Shown here piece after piece: positions 22,801 to 35,114 of a stretch of DNA of 64,000 nucleotides. The number at the start of each line of letters is the position of its first letter. Positions within the stretch are counted from its first letter, which is position 1. Both the position numbers and the translations under genes were made by a program. The notes under the pieces were generated by a model that was not told where the DNA came from, ran no database searches, and saw only the letters and a list, made by a program, of their open reading frames with translations. The DNA comes from Spinacia oleracea (lineage: Eukaryota; Streptophyta; Magnoliopsida; Caryophyllales; Amaranthaceae): the NCBI RefSeq assembly GCF_020520425.1, contig NC_079490.1:37406723-37470722 (forward strand), given 5' to 3'.

Positions 22801-25800
22801 CAAATTGGTTGGACCGAATCATGGATTGCCTACGTATCCGCCTTAAATAATTTTAATTTGGAATCAGGTCTTGCGTAGTTCTTAGCCTAGAAAATGGTTT
22901 CTTGGAATGCCGATTTTAAACAAGTACGTTCTGAGGTGGAAACGTATTTTTGAAATAGGATGAGATAAGTGAAGTTCATTATTATTTTAATCTGCTGCTT
23001 TGCCGTAAGCCAAAAATTTATTTTATATTTTTCGTTTGAGTACATGTATTTTTTTGGTGGTACGTATATCTGAATACGTGCTGTACCCCCGAAGTGTTCG
23101 TTATTTTTCCGTGCATGTGCGGATAAGATGACGAGCACTTCTGGACAAATTTTAGCAAGCAGAGAGATTCAGCGCCCAGGCTGGGGCGCTAAAGATTTCG
23201 GCGCCCAGCTCTGGGCGCTGAAAATGATACCTAGGCAGATTTTTTTGGTTTTGTGCCAAATATTTGTGAATCTTTTTTTGTGTGCTAAATGTTCTTTTTC
23301 TTTTTAAACGAATTTTTAAAGGCGCTTTGCAAGGTTCGTTTTTTTTTTATTATTTATTATTTTTTGTACTTTTCATTTGTCTTCTTTTTTTATTCGTGAC
23401 TCAAGACGGTTTGAAAGATGGGTTGAATAAGATAGGGTAATTTTTATAGGTTTTGGTCAAGCATAAGGATTACATCTGCTAGGATTCACATTTTACGGCC
23501 TCAAGCTAGTGTCATGAGCTTACATCAACCAAGGACAACGAGTAGCATGGGGACGCCTCAAGGGTATATCAACAGGATGTGTCTGAACAATGTATATGGT
23601 TATTATGCTAACGGTGGTGTAATAATGGGTTTTGGGATTTGGAAATGATGGGTATGACGCACGTGTCAATGGCCGTGCGTGGTTTGCGGTTGACAACAAG
23701 TTCAAGAACAAGAGTCGAGGTAATGGTTTCTTGGGTCATGGCAATGAGAACATGGATAGGTTAAATGAGCTGAACAGGGACCCCAGAGCGAAGGCGTCTA
23801 AGAGCATAAGGATTGGAAAGGGTAGACATCGTAGAATTTTATGATTTGGATTGGTTGACTCAATTCTTTTCCTTCGTTCACTTAGGTAAATGTTGCACTA
23901 CGGGAAAAGTATTCCATGGCTTGCTCTTTTCGCTCTCCCTTTTCTCTTTCTATTTTTTCTTTCTTTTTTCCTTGGGATTCCCCCCCAACATAAATTCTTC
24001 AATTTTTAATTTGGTCTAAAAGGTAGATGGTTGTGGTCTTTGAGTCACGAGGCTAGACTGAGTGAGCCTCGTTTGGTAGGCCTATAGTGGACCTTTAATT
24101 TTAGTAGGCCTAGGGTGGACCTTTAAATTGTCTTACTTTGCAAGCGTATTTAGTCGTTTCTTAAAATATGCAAATAGTGTAGATTCAAAATGTTGTTTTT
24201 ACCTTATTGAATTTTAACGAAAGAATTACATCGAAAGTAATTTTTTGTTTCTTTGAGATTCCAGTTTCTGGGATTTAATTGGAAGTTGTGATTTAGACTC
24301 AAACTTTCATTAATCTTTCTGATTATAACCCGTGTATGAATACAAGGAGGTGGCCTAGACTCAAAATAATGACGTGGCGTAAGCCTATAATACTTGACCA
24401 AGCGACTCTCAGACTTAGGCTAATTGGACCATAACTTTCGTTGGTTGACACTTTAGATTTTAACCTTTGGGTGTTTCTTCGTCATGCGCCATTTTGCTTA
24501 ATGTTGGCAAGGTAGTTAATTGGGGAGATCGAATTTTATTTTTGCAAGACTAGAGTCATTAGTGCGCTTCTCTTTTAGTGTGTATTGCTTTTACCCCAAT
24601 GGTTGTCTTATGGCATGCCGATTTGGGTATTTTCATGCATGGTTGGTCATGTAGCATTCATGGAAAATCTTTTAGTCCCTACTTAGTAGTATTTCATGGA
24701 GTGAGTGACTCGAGAGGACTATGATAGTCGTGACCCGATGTGATCCTAAGCCCTGAGGCCATTAATTTTTGCTAACGGTATTGACACCTTAGGTTCACTT
24801 TGGGGTTTGTGCGACTATGGGGGAATGATTTTCAGAATGTGACCGTTTCCATTTTGCAAATACTATAGTATATTCTTTTTATTGGTGAGAGACTATTGAG
24901 GCCGTGGATTCTTAGCAAGGGATGACAAATACATATGGGTGCTTATTGATTTAAATGTTAGGAAGGGAGGCTCAATATGGTTTAACCTTTTAACTTGCAG
25001 AACGACACCAAGCATTAAGACCGATTCTATGGATAAGACAACTAAGACTTAGGATTTGGATTGTATTTTCGCATAGCCTAGTCTAGACTCGGATTTATTT
25101 GAACATTTATTTTTTCTTGAAGACTTTATTCGAACATTACTTTTTTTTGAATACTTCGCCCATTGTGACATTCAAGGTCGTTTAATTAGCATGCTCGATT
25201 TTGGTGCCGAGCATTGTCGTCGTAGGAGGCCTAACAACGACACAAAGAGTTATTTATTTTTTTATAAGTCGCTTTTAGAATCGAGTGCTTTTTCATACGC
25301 CCTCATAGCAATTTTTTTTGAAAAGTTTTTTTTTTTGCTACGTATATTTTTTCATGCACGGGCACCGAGGCTGTTGTGCTTGACCAAAAGGCAAGGCAAC
25401 AACTTCAGCGCCCAGCAGTGGGCGTGAGAAATTTCGGCGCCCAGCCAGGGGCGTTGAAAATGCGTCCCTGGCTGGTTCTCGTTTTCTGTTTGCGTATACT
25501 TTGTTTTTGCGACTTTAATTTTGCGTGCTTGCCTTATAACGTCCTTTACGCGTTGTGCAGCGTTCGTGGGATTCGTTACAGGCCATCTCGAGCGTCGCTT
25601 ATTTTTGTGGCGATCGTTCGGGTTTGCGGAACACGTATTTTGGTATAACTCTTTGGCAAATTAGTCTATGAATGTTTGGGCAATTTTTAAGGTCGTTGGT
25701 TTTCTAGCATTATTTGTCTAGCATTATTCGTACACACAATCATAACATAGTCACATAGTTCGCTACACATAACTACATTACAAACATGGATTTGAAAATT

Positions 25801-26253
25801 AAATATGTCACGTAGTTTATGATAGGCTTCTATGGGTAGTATTTGCACCTGGCTTGGTACCGCTTCTATCGTAGATCCAACACATGCCCCGGTCGAGGTA
25901 GTGTCTTCAACAGACGAATTTCGCTCAAGAGGCCAACCCGCAAGTGCAACCCAAGGGGGCATGCAGGCGAGAGGGACCTAATGAGCGAGCGATTGGGTTC
26001 GGGATAGGTGTACTACCTGCACAAGTACCGAGTGGGCAACATGCGCAGCGTATGCACCCCCCTATTGACGAAAAAAGGTATCCTTAGTCCCAACTCCCAA
26101 GGGAGCCGAGATTCGTTATGAGGTTCTGCCCGTTCACATTAATATGCTGATTTTCAGGTCGTCCCAACTTGATGGGGAAATAAACGCGGGGTAGGATCGT
26201 TTCACCCTTCGGCTATTTTGATTACCTACAAGCACGAGTATTTCCTTCACTAT
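19816..26253 (-). other. Non-coding internal region of the LTR element
   Basis: This is about 6.4 kb with T-rich plus strand and no recognisable gag, protease, RT or integrase in any frame. Palindromic CGCCCAG...CTGGGCG motifs seen in the LTRs recur in pairs at about 21117-21172, 23168-23222 and 25405-25460, roughly 2 kb apart. Short open frames here have no family match that I can see. Confidence 0.6.
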
Positions 26254-26272
26254 CCCCAGTGGAGTCGCCACT
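26254..26272 (-). other. Putative primer-binding site
   Basis: Directly inside the 5' LTR, on the minus strand, lies GTGGCGACTCCACTGGGGA. Similar sequences are described as tRNA-Arg-type primer sites of Tat/Ogre elements. The tRNA match was not checked. Confidence 0.55.
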
Positions 26273-27801
26273 GTGAGGGGGTCAAAAAAGCGCGAGGCTA
26301 ATGGGTGACCTGTCCCTCGTGGGTGTGACGATTCTTTTTATTCAATCAAGTGTAATTGGATTTCCTGTGAGTATACACTCAATTAACTTGTAATATAGGA
26401 GTCGCCATTCAGTTTTTAACAACAATGAGAAAAACTGACAAAACCCGGTTATCGTGACATAAAGGGAGTGCAATTATGTTTGACCACGACGGCCGTAGGT
26501 TCCCTTGTGATCCCTGGTGTGGGGATCTCTCAATATACACCCGCAAGGTAGAGATTGAGGGTTCGGGGGACTGTAACTACCGAGAGGAGTAATTCGCTCG
26601 TCGATAACTCCAGAGGCAGGATATCCTTACTAGCTCAGCATAAATAATTGAAGGGACATACGTTTACTATTAAACTAATCTGAATTGATTTTAGCAATAT
26701 GCAGCATATAATACTAATTCGATCGTGATTATCTGATTAAATAGCATTAAGGGACCTAGCATGATAATCCGATTTCCCAAAAATATTATATTTATTAGGC
26801 GTGATAGAACAATCATATTAGGTTAGTTTAACAGTTCATAAAAAGGGCGAGGAAAGCAGTTAAATCATCGAAAAGGGACACATCACGACGCACCCTTGAG
26901 AGGTGCGTCACGGTTCTCAGAAAACTAACCACTTTGACTTTGCTATTTCTCCTTTTTATTTAACGAATCTCAATTATGGGACAGGATACGTTCTGTTCGA
27001 TTTAGGGATCGATTGCGACAGATCGCGTGAACAGTTTCGCAGCGAGAGGCTTAGGCTAAGGGGTTTAGAGTCAATACTCAGAATATATTATTTGTTGTTG
27101 TGTTCTTTCACGTCGAAACTAGGGGCCTATTTATAGGGAAGAGTTCGTGGAAAGATAGAATTGCAGAGTTCTAATCCGCAAAGAATTAGGAAAAAACACG
27201 TCCCAGGTAATTTCGGCGCCCAGCTCTGGGCGTCAAAGATTTCGGCGGCCAGGGCTGGGCGTTGAAAATAGAGATCCATGCAATTTCAGCGCCCAGGGCT
27301 GGGCGTCAAAGATTTCGGCGCCCAGCTCTGGGCGTTGAAAGTGATGTCTGGGCCGAATTCTTTGTCAGATTCGGATTCCTGAAATCCGTAGAGTTTGAGA
27401 TTAATTCGAGTCTTTTAGCGCGTATTAATTTTGTGACAGAATGCGTCTGGGCCCGTTACGAACTCTAGGCTCGTTAGGATTTCAATTAATACGTAACTCT
27501 TATTTCCGAATCATATTAGGAATAGGATTCTCGCAGTTTTCTATCTCATTTAGGATTTATGTTGGAATGCAACACCTAATTCTGACAGGTTTCTATCTTT
27601 TATGATTCGCCACTTTTAGAAGCTACATTTTACGGCAGTTACTATTTTTAGCAGGTTTCCATAAATAGCAGGTTTCGGGTGAAATGAAATAGGGAATCGA
27701 GATTCGTTTATTTATAGGAGATGCGTTGTCAAGTGGAGTTTTTATGCTTTCATCATCGAACCTTTCCCTTGCGGGAACGGGGACAAAAGTAGGTGTCTAC
27801 A
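26273..27801 (-). repeat. 5' LTR of the 10.6-kb element
   Basis: This 1529-bp LTR is nearly identical to the one at 17158-18687. The minus-strand TATA box is at 27128-27135 and palindromes at about 27212-27338. It ends with the TSD GACCC at 27802. Confidence 0.9.
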
Positions 27802-27806
27802 GACCC

Positions 27807-27830
27807 TTATACAGCTTGTCACCTTCTAGG
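27807..27830 (-). pseudogene. Small middle piece of the gypsy integrase relic
   Basis: This short piece reads in frame, on the minus strand, into the integrase fragment at 17157 once the LTR element and one GACCC copy are ignored (GDKLYKG before the YWW motif). Its 5' side ends in CACCTTCTAGG (27820-27830), which is repeated at 41933-41943, where the same gene continues. Confidence 0.75.
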
Positions 27831-27854
27831 GATGTGTCTAAGCTAGGTGATCCT

Positions 27855-28534
27855 CCTGTCGAGGATCACCATAGCAAATGAATCCTAGCCCTACATTTTT
27901 CTTTTCTTTCTCTTTTTCTTTTTTTCTTAAATGCTTTTTCTTTTCTTTTATCTTTTTGTTTATTCACTTAAAAGAAATTTATTATTTCTGAAATCTTTTA
28001 AAAATATTTTCTACCGAAACTAAAAATTAGATCTTTTTTCAATTGTTATTTCTTTTAAAAAATTTCGCGAATAAAAAAAAAATCAAATTAAAATCATGAA
28101 CTTTTTATCATGTTTATCCCAATTAATTTCTTGAAAATTATCAAAAATTATCCATCATACCTCTTAAATATTCTTATAACAATCCACTTCCCTTATCAAA
28201 AATTATACTTCCTTCCTATCAAATTCAAAAAATTAATAGAGCATATTTAATTGCCAAAAAAAATCGAAGTTTATTAAAAAATAATTTCAATTAATAGAGG
28301 AAGGTGAGGAATGAGGTTGATAGGGATATCTTGCGTGAGTGATGATGGTGTTGGGCGGCGTCGGGGTGGCAACGAGGAAACGAGTAGATCGCTAGATCTA
28401 GAAGGAGACTGAGAGGGAGAGAGTTGTGTGAGTAATAGTGGTGTTAGGTGGCGTCGAGGTGGCTGTGAAACGAGGAAGCGAGTAGAATTGATGGGCGACG
28501 GGGAGTGTTGCGTCGGGGAGGGGGAGAGAGGAGG
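27855..28534 (+). repeat. Inverted-repeat arm, outer left part
   Basis: It pairs with about 41235-41915. Shared landmarks are the T/C-rich TTTTTCTTTTCTTTCTC stretch, AATAGAGCATATTTAATT, and a GC-richer segment with CGAGTAGATCGCTAGATCTAG-type sequence. It is broken at 28534 by the insertion of a large solo LTR. Confidence 0.8.
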
Positions 28535-28859
28535 TGTAGTACCCCGTATTTTTATTAAATTGTACATGTATTTATTATATTTATAAAGCTTTTTTATAGA
28601 AATTGTAAATTAAAGTTGCATTTAAATATTTATTTAAATGTATTTTTATTAATTAAAAATATTAATTAGTTTTAATTGGAGAGAAAATAATTTTTAAATA
28701 ACAGTTGGGTAATTTAATTGGGTTTTTAAGAATGGAAAACGAATTAAATCTAGCATAGCCTAGTCCAATGCTAATTTGAAGTCCAAACAATTTATGCTAG
28801 ATCAATTTTGATTTAAGGAAAGCCCAAAAGGAAAATCTAAATCCTAGCCCATTATGATT

Positions 28860-28900
28860 TCAAAACCTATAAATGTGTCGTACTCCGTCACAAATTCCCA
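28860..28900 (+). promoter_or_regulatory. TATA region of the large solo LTR
   Basis: ACCTATAAATGTGTCG followed about 30 bp later by a CACAAAAATAAC start-like region and a CT-rich leader (28925-28985). This looks like the R/U5 start of the LTR. The GC-rich open frames at 28963-29230 lie in this leader and show no protein family. Confidence 0.45.
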
Positions 28901-30225
28901 CACAAAAATAACAAAAACCTAAACACACCCTCCCTCTCTCTCTCTCCCCTCACTAGGTCTCTTTGTTCTCTCTCTTCCTTCGTCCTGCGCGGCGAGCAAG
29001 CAAGGCTAGCGCGCCTAGCCATCCCTGTTGCTCGCCGCTCCCTCGTCGCCCACGTTCAGTGCACCCAGTGCCCTCTCCTCTCTCCTTCCATGCGCGCCCA
29101 ACACCCTACTTCCCCTGTCCTCGCGCGTTGCCCAACCAAGCAAATGATGCAGCAGCAGCGAGCAACGTAGTGTCGCGCTGATGTGCTCCTCGTTCCCTGT
29201 GCTCTCGTCCGTGCAGCCGTTCACCACCACCAGTCCACCTCTCTCCCACCTTTTCCGTGCTCCTTTATTGTGGTCGGCCAGTGTGTTTTCATTCCTCTTA
29301 TACCCCTTTATTTAAATTATGGTTACTTAAATTAATTATTTTAGGATTGTTGTTAATGATGTTTAAAAATCAAATTTTTATGTATTTATGACTTATTATT
29401 TAAAGTATAGATTGGAGAGTAATTTTCAGATTGGTGTTTAAATATTAAAGCATGGATTTTTGATGAGGTTCACTTTTTTCTATGGTTAGGGTTTGAATAA
29501 AAAGTTAATGACTGATTGATTAGCATAATTAGATGACAAGTTCAGTTATGGTGATCGATTATAATTTTCTGATTACTTTATGATTATTAAAGTGTTGATT
29601 TTCAATGGTTTATGCATGATAAGTGTAGACGCCTACATTTGTCCCTAGGCCCGACATGGTGTGTTGGATGATGAAACTATAACCCGCTCGCAAACAATGC
29701 ACTCTGATTAGCTAAAGAACGACCCTCGACTGACTGAAGAGACCACCGGAGCAGAACCTACTAAATATAGTAAACTTCCATAAATAGAAAGCTTCCTGAA
29801 ATAGATTGGACTCATATTTAGTCGCATTCGCATTCTGATACGGCTTAATATATGGTCGCATCGATAGAAATATAGAATATGATTGTCCGCATTACATCAC
29901 ACCTGTACGTGCCACAACGTTCTAGTGTTCGCCTTCAAACTCTAGAATAACATAGTTCAAACATTAACACTTCTCAAACTCATACTTACTGGCCACAATA
30001 CATGTAAATGTTAAACCCAAGTTACTTAAAGTGCTTACGAGTTGCTAGAATACGTTCGTTAGCCCGCTTAGCAAATGATGCGTCCTTACGAAGTCAAATT
30101 CTATCTTATAAATTATGATTTGGATCATGCACATCAGATTTTTGTATAGGCCTTAGAATAAGCTTTCCATATACTTATCATAAGCCCAAATCCGATTTAA
30201 AACGAAGTTATGAGGCCTTTACTTG

Positions 30226-30968
30226 GGGGGTGTTTGGTTAGGAGAGGTTTGAGGGAAAAAGAGCTTTTTGGGGTGAATTAGAGGTTTGACCTTTAGAAAA
30301 AGCTAATTGGGAATTTTCGGTTAGGAGAGGATTTGAAGAGAGTTTTGGGGTGAAAAAGCTAATTTTGTAAAAGTTCAATATAGGAGCTTTTTGCAATTAG
30401 ACGAGGTTTGAGAAAGTGGATGAAAATGACCATTTTGTCCTACTATTGCCTATCATTACAACCACTATCAACCTTGGTACCCTACATATTTTTCTCCTAA
30501 AAACATTACTCACAATTTCTTTTTCATTTTACCGTATTTACTAGATTTGTTTTTTGTTGTAATAAATTTTATATTAGTACTTTGAAGCAATTGAAGTATT
30601 TTTCAATCATGCTTAAAATTTCATTAGTAATATTTATTTATTTGAAAAATATATATTGTTAAAAAAATTAAATGAAGAATAATTTCTTTAAAAAATATAT
30701 TTTATTTAGTCAATGTTTATTAGAAAAATATAGAGAGAAAAAATTAACACAGTAAAATATTTGTCTAATATTAATAAGAAACAAAGTATGTCAATGTCCT
30801 TAATGGTCATTTTACATATTAAACAGCTAAAAGCTATCAGCTAATTTACCAAACACTTTTACACATACAGCTAATACAACCAGCTAGTCAAATCAGCTAA
30901 TGCAAACAGCTAACAGCTAGTCAAACCAGCTATCAGCTAACAACTAACAGCTTCTAACCAAGCAGGGC
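30226..30968. mobile_element. MITE copy A inside the 5' LTR
   Basis: Ends are GGGGTGTTTGGTTAGGAG on the left and, inverted, GGCCCTGCTTGGTTAGAAGC on the right. The interior is AT-rich, with several AACAGCTAATC-like subterminal repeats near the right end. It is inserted in the LTR sequence TTACTTGG|GCTTC. A duplication of about 4-6 bp (CTTGG) is compatible but ambiguous, so the superfamily is not settled (hAT or PIF-like). Confidence 0.7.
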
Positions 30969-31295
30969 CTTGGGCTTCGCTGAAACGGACTGACCTCCAC
31001 TCATTGGGCCATAACTCGATATTTTAAAATCCTATTCATGCGAGACCAGTGGCATTGGAAAGCTGGATTCCATAGCTTTCCAACAAGAAATTATTTGCAA
31101 GAATCCGAGTTCGTAAGAAGAAGTTATGAGCTGTTAAAGATCGAGTTTTCTGGAAATCCGCAGATCTGCCTGCGCTGGAATTTTCCAGGGCTTTCCAGCG
31201 CTGGCATGGAGAGTGCTGGAAAATTCCAGCGATCACAATTCACGAGGCATAAGATTTCGAATAAAATCGGAAAATTCTGGAAAAATGGAAGTAAA

Positions 31296-31848
31296 ACAAA
31301 TGACTATTTTGTCCTACTATTGCCTATTATTACAACCACTATCAACCTTGGTACCCTACATATTTTTCTCCTAAAAACATTACTCACAATTTCTTTTTCC
31401 TTTTATTATATTTACTAGATTTGTTTTTTGTTGTAATAAATTTTATATTAGTACTTTGAAGCAATTGAAGTATTTTTCAATCATGCTTAAAATTCCATTA
31501 GTAATATTTATTTATTTAAAAAATATATATTGTTAAAAAAATTAAATAAAGAATAATTTTTTTTTAAATATATTTTATTTAGTCAATGTTTATTAGAAAA
31601 ATATAGAGAGAAAAAATTAACACAATAAAATATTTGTCCAATATTAATAAGAAACAAAGTATGTCAATGTCCTTAATGGTCATTTTACATATTAAACAGC
31701 TAACAACTATCAGCTAATTTACCAAACACTTTTACACAAACAGCTAATACAACCAGCTAGTCAAATCAGCTAATGCAAATAGCTAACAGCTAACAGCTAG
31801 TCAAACCAGCTATCAGCTAACAGGTAACATCTTCTAACCAAACAGGGC
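31296..31848. mobile_element. MITE copy B, left-truncated
   Basis: It is highly similar to 30428-30968 of copy A, including the ACTATCAACCTTGGTACCC segment and the CAGCTAACAGC right end. It is followed by the same LTR sequence as copy A (TTGGGCTTCGCTGAAACGGAC). The left part is missing. Confidence 0.75.
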
Positions 31849-32479
31849 CTTGGGCTTCGCTGAAACGGACAGACCTGGCGCTACAGTTTTGTTCTCACAC
31901 CAAAGCCAGTGCCAGGAAGTTCTGGCGCTACAGTTTGGTTCTCACCTAATCACGGCAAAGATAAATTTTTAACGGCTCCACATGAATAATGTCTGGCGCC
32001 CATCTAGCTAGCCCCGGGAAAAAATAAGTGTTCCTTATCAACGCTATAATATTCTGGCATTGCCGTTTATTTCAAGAAAAGCTCAAATCTCTTCAAACGT
32101 CACTCTTATCCGGCCGGTTACACCTAAATCCTCGTATAAATAGCAAAGAAACTTCCGCTGCTGCCCGTATATAAAGAATGCACGCGCTGGAAAATACAAG
32201 CGCAACCAATGCACGCGCCATAAAATTCTGGCGCATAATTATTCTCATTCAGAAAAATTGTCGGGCCACCTCGCCCTTCGTATACTGCAAATATCCTTCA
32301 GCTTTACTCTATTTTGTTTCCCGCGGAAAAGTAACGGTATTTCAAAATTTTATATTCAGTGGCCCACTGACAGGCAATTGTGTCCGGAATCGCCGTTACC
32401 CACCTAGGTACGGTTATTTTTATTCAAAAAATAATAAAGCTTGTTATCAAAAGAAAAAAAGTTAGTATTCTGAAAAATA

Positions 32480-33026
32480 GGATATTCGTCAAAGTTTTAA
32501 GGTTTTTTCATTCCTTGCTAAAAAATGTCAAAGTTTTAAGGTTTGTTCATTCCTTGCTAAAAAATGTCAAAGTTTTAAGGTTTGTTCATTCCTTGCTAAA
32601 AAATGTCAAAGTTTTAAGGTTTATTCATTCCTTGCTAAAAAATGTCAAAGTTTTAAGGATTATTCATTCCTTGCTAAAAAAAATGTCAAAGTTTTAAGGC
32701 TTTTTCATTCCTTGCTAAAAAATGTCAAAGTTTTAAGGTTTATTCATTCCTTGCTAAAAAATGTCAAAGTTTTAAGGTTTATTCATTCCTTGCTAAAAAA
32801 TGTCAAAATTTTAAGGTTTATTCATTCCTTGCTAAAATATGTCAAAGTTTTAATGTTTATTCATTACTCACTAAAAAATGTCAAAGTTTTAAGGTTTATT
32901 CATTCCTCGCTAAAAAATGTCAAAGTTTTATGGTTTATTCATTCCTTGCTAAAAAATGTCAAAGTTTTGTGTTCCGTATTCCGGTTCCTGTTTAAGGTTT
33001 ATTCATTCCTTGCTAAAAAATGTCAT
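32480..33026. repeat. 39-bp minisatellite, about 14 copies
   Basis: The unit CAAAGTTTTAAGGTTTATTC plus ATTCCTTGCTAAAAAATGT is repeated head to tail with few changes. Because 39 is a multiple of three, it opens long reading frames with a 13-residue repeat, which I treat as a by-product. The array lies 0.3 kb before the polypurine tract and 3' LTR of the element at 29624-35114. Confidence 0.95.
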
Positions 33027-33327
33027 TATTCCACACTCCGTTCTCAAAAGATCAAAGTAAAGTGTCCGTTTTCGAAAACCTCTATTCTGCCAAGTTGAAC
33101 GTCTTCAATGACTCTGTGAGAAGACCGTTCAGGTCAGTAAATTCCCAATAACTCGTGAGGGCACTATTGACATTTCCAGGGATGACCTTTCAGTCAAATG
33201 TTATCACTCAGGGGCTCGCGAGACCCTCGTTCAGGCTTAGTTTTAACCAAGCTAGGTCCCAGACGCATTCCGTCTACCAAAACTTTGATTGTCTTCTTGC
33301 TCAGACTCAATCAAAGTGGGGACTAAC

Positions 33328-35114
33328 TGTAGACGCCTACATTTGTCCCTAGGCCCGACACGGTGTGTTCGGTGATGAAACTATAACCCGCTCGCCAACA
33401 ATGCACTCTGATTAGCTAAAGAACGACCCTCGACTGACTGAAGAGACCACTCGGAGCAGAACCTGTTAAATATAGTAAACTTCCATAAATAGAAACATTC
33501 CTAAAATAGATTGGACACATGTTCATTCGCATTCGCAATCCGATACTGCTTAATATATGGTTACATCGATAGAAAGATAGAATATGATTGTCCGCATTAC
33601 ATCACACCTGTACGCGCCACAAAGTTCTAGTGTTTGCCTTCAGGCTCTAGAATAACATAGTTTAAACAATAAAACTTCTCAAAATCAGACTTATTGGGCA
33701 CAATACATGTAAATGTTAAACCCTAGTTACTTAAAGTGCTTATGAGTGCCTAGAATACGCTCGTTTGCCCGCTTAGCAAATGATGCGTCCTTATGAAGTC
33801 AAATTCTGTCTTATAAATTATGATTTGGATCATGAAAATCACAAGATTGTATAGGCCTTGGAATAAGCTTTCCATAGACTTATCATAAGCCCAAATTCGA
33901 TTTAAAACGAATACGTTATAAGGCTTTTACTTGGGCTTCATTGAAAAGGACCAACCTTCACTTTGGGCCATAACACGATATTTACGAAGCCCATTGATGA
34001 AAGACCAGCGGCATTGGAAAGCTGGATTCCGTTTCTTTCCAACAAGATATTATTTGCAAGAATCCGAGTTTGTAAGAAGAAGTTATGAGCTGTTAAAGAT
34101 TGAGTTTTCTGGAAATCCGCAGATCTGCCTGCGCTGGAATTTTCTAACGCTTTCCAGCGCTTGCATAGCGAGCGCTGGAAAATTCCAGCGCTCACAATTC
34201 AAGCACCACTTATTTTCAGCGCTTCAAATTGATTCTGACAAAAACTCAAACTCTTCAAATCCTATCCTATGAAGCGCTATAATATTCTAGCGCTACAGTT
34301 TTGAGCGCTGGAAATTACAAATTGAGCGCTGCTTTTTTTCCGGCGCTCGAGCTTTTCAAATATCTATCTTATTTCAACTACCTACATTATAAATACATCC
34401 CTTCTGCACCCTGTTTTCAATCATCAATTCAGTCTCACTCCACCGATATTCTGAATTCTCTCTTCCCTCTCTAGTATACTAAGTTTCTGTTAAAGTCCCG
34501 CCCAGCATTCGTAACAGTTCTGCCGTATTAACTCTTGTTAAGAAGAACTCTGTCCGTACAAGTATTCAAACCATCCCAGTTACTACTGAAGTTCTAGCCA
34601 ATTCATAAGCCAAAACCAAGAAATCTAAAAAGAAACTCTAAAAGTCAGTATAAAGATTGTTCTAAAGCTAAAAGGAGATTCTGCTAAGGCGAGTGGTAAG
34701 TGTTCCTGAGAACCGCAGCAAAGCTTACACTTTTCTCTAACGTGAATCTATATTTTTATCTCTTTCCTCACCATATAAATCTGCTAACTTTAATCTGTTA
34801 TATTGCTCGCGCCTAAATTAGATAACTCTTGGACAAACCGGTTGTACGTTGAGGGATCTCCATACCAGGGATCACAAGGGAATCTATGGCCGTCGTGAAT
34901 CCCATATGTTTGCACTCTAGGTATATCACGATAACTGGGTTTTGCCAGTTTTCTAAAACTGAATGGCGACTCCTAAAGACTAGTAAAAACAGACTAACGC
35001 CCACAGTTAGTCCCTATTTACTTAATATGCTTGCCACATCAAGAGGGGGAAAGTCGTTCGGGCCGTACACCCTTCGAAAAAGGCGCCCCATCGTGTTTTT
35101 TTGACCCCCTCACA
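33328..35114 (+). repeat. 3' LTR of the nested element
   Basis: This 1787-bp LTR has a TATA-like TTATAAATAC at about 34387-34396. Upstream at about 34130-34345 are several copies of an AGCGCTGGAA...TTCCAGCGCT palindrome. The 5' LTR fragments at 29624-30225 and 30969-31295 align to its first half. Confidence 0.85.

Larger units (their letters stand above)
17158..27801 (-). mobile_element. 10.6-kb non-coding LTR retrotransposon with palindrome-rich LTRs
   Basis: It is bounded by GACCC duplications at 17153-17157 and 27802-27806. Two LTRs of about 1530 bp flank an internal region of about 7.6 kb. Orientation is minus: the LTR begins TGTAGACACCTAC and ends CCCTCACA, and a purine-rich tract (AAAGTGGGGGCTAAC) precedes the 3' LTR at 18688. 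A sequence like TGGCGACTCCACTGGGGA follows the 5' LTR at about 26254-26271 and may be the primer-binding site, of the kind reported for Tat/Ogre elements. No gag or pol frame is visible, so it is a large non-autonomous derivative. The LTRs differ at only about one or two bases per hundred by eye, which implies a fairly recent insertion. Confidence 0.9.
29624..35114 (+). mobile_element. LTR retrotransposon, non-autonomous and rearranged
   Basis: ATAAG is duplicated at 29619-29623 and 35115-35119. The intact 3' LTR is at 33328-35114 (starts TGTAGACGCCTACATTTG, ends ACCCCCTCACA). A purine tract (TCAAAGTGGGGACTAAC) precedes it. The 5' LTR is recognisable at 29624-30225 and 30969-31295 but is broken by MITEs and lacks a clean end. 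No gag or pol is visible. The start and end resemble those of the 17158-27801 family, so the two probably belong to related lineages. Confidence 0.85.

Noticed and set aside
28963..29230. GC-rich frames on both strands as small genes.
   Set aside because: They lie in the CT-rich leader of a solo LTR, are Ala/Pro/Ser biased and match no family.
32380..33098. Open frames encoding a 13-residue repeat (KVLRFIHSLLKNV-like).
   Set aside because: They are produced by the 39-bp minisatellite in a non-coding part of an LTR element, and the frame is interrupted and restarted without a gene context.
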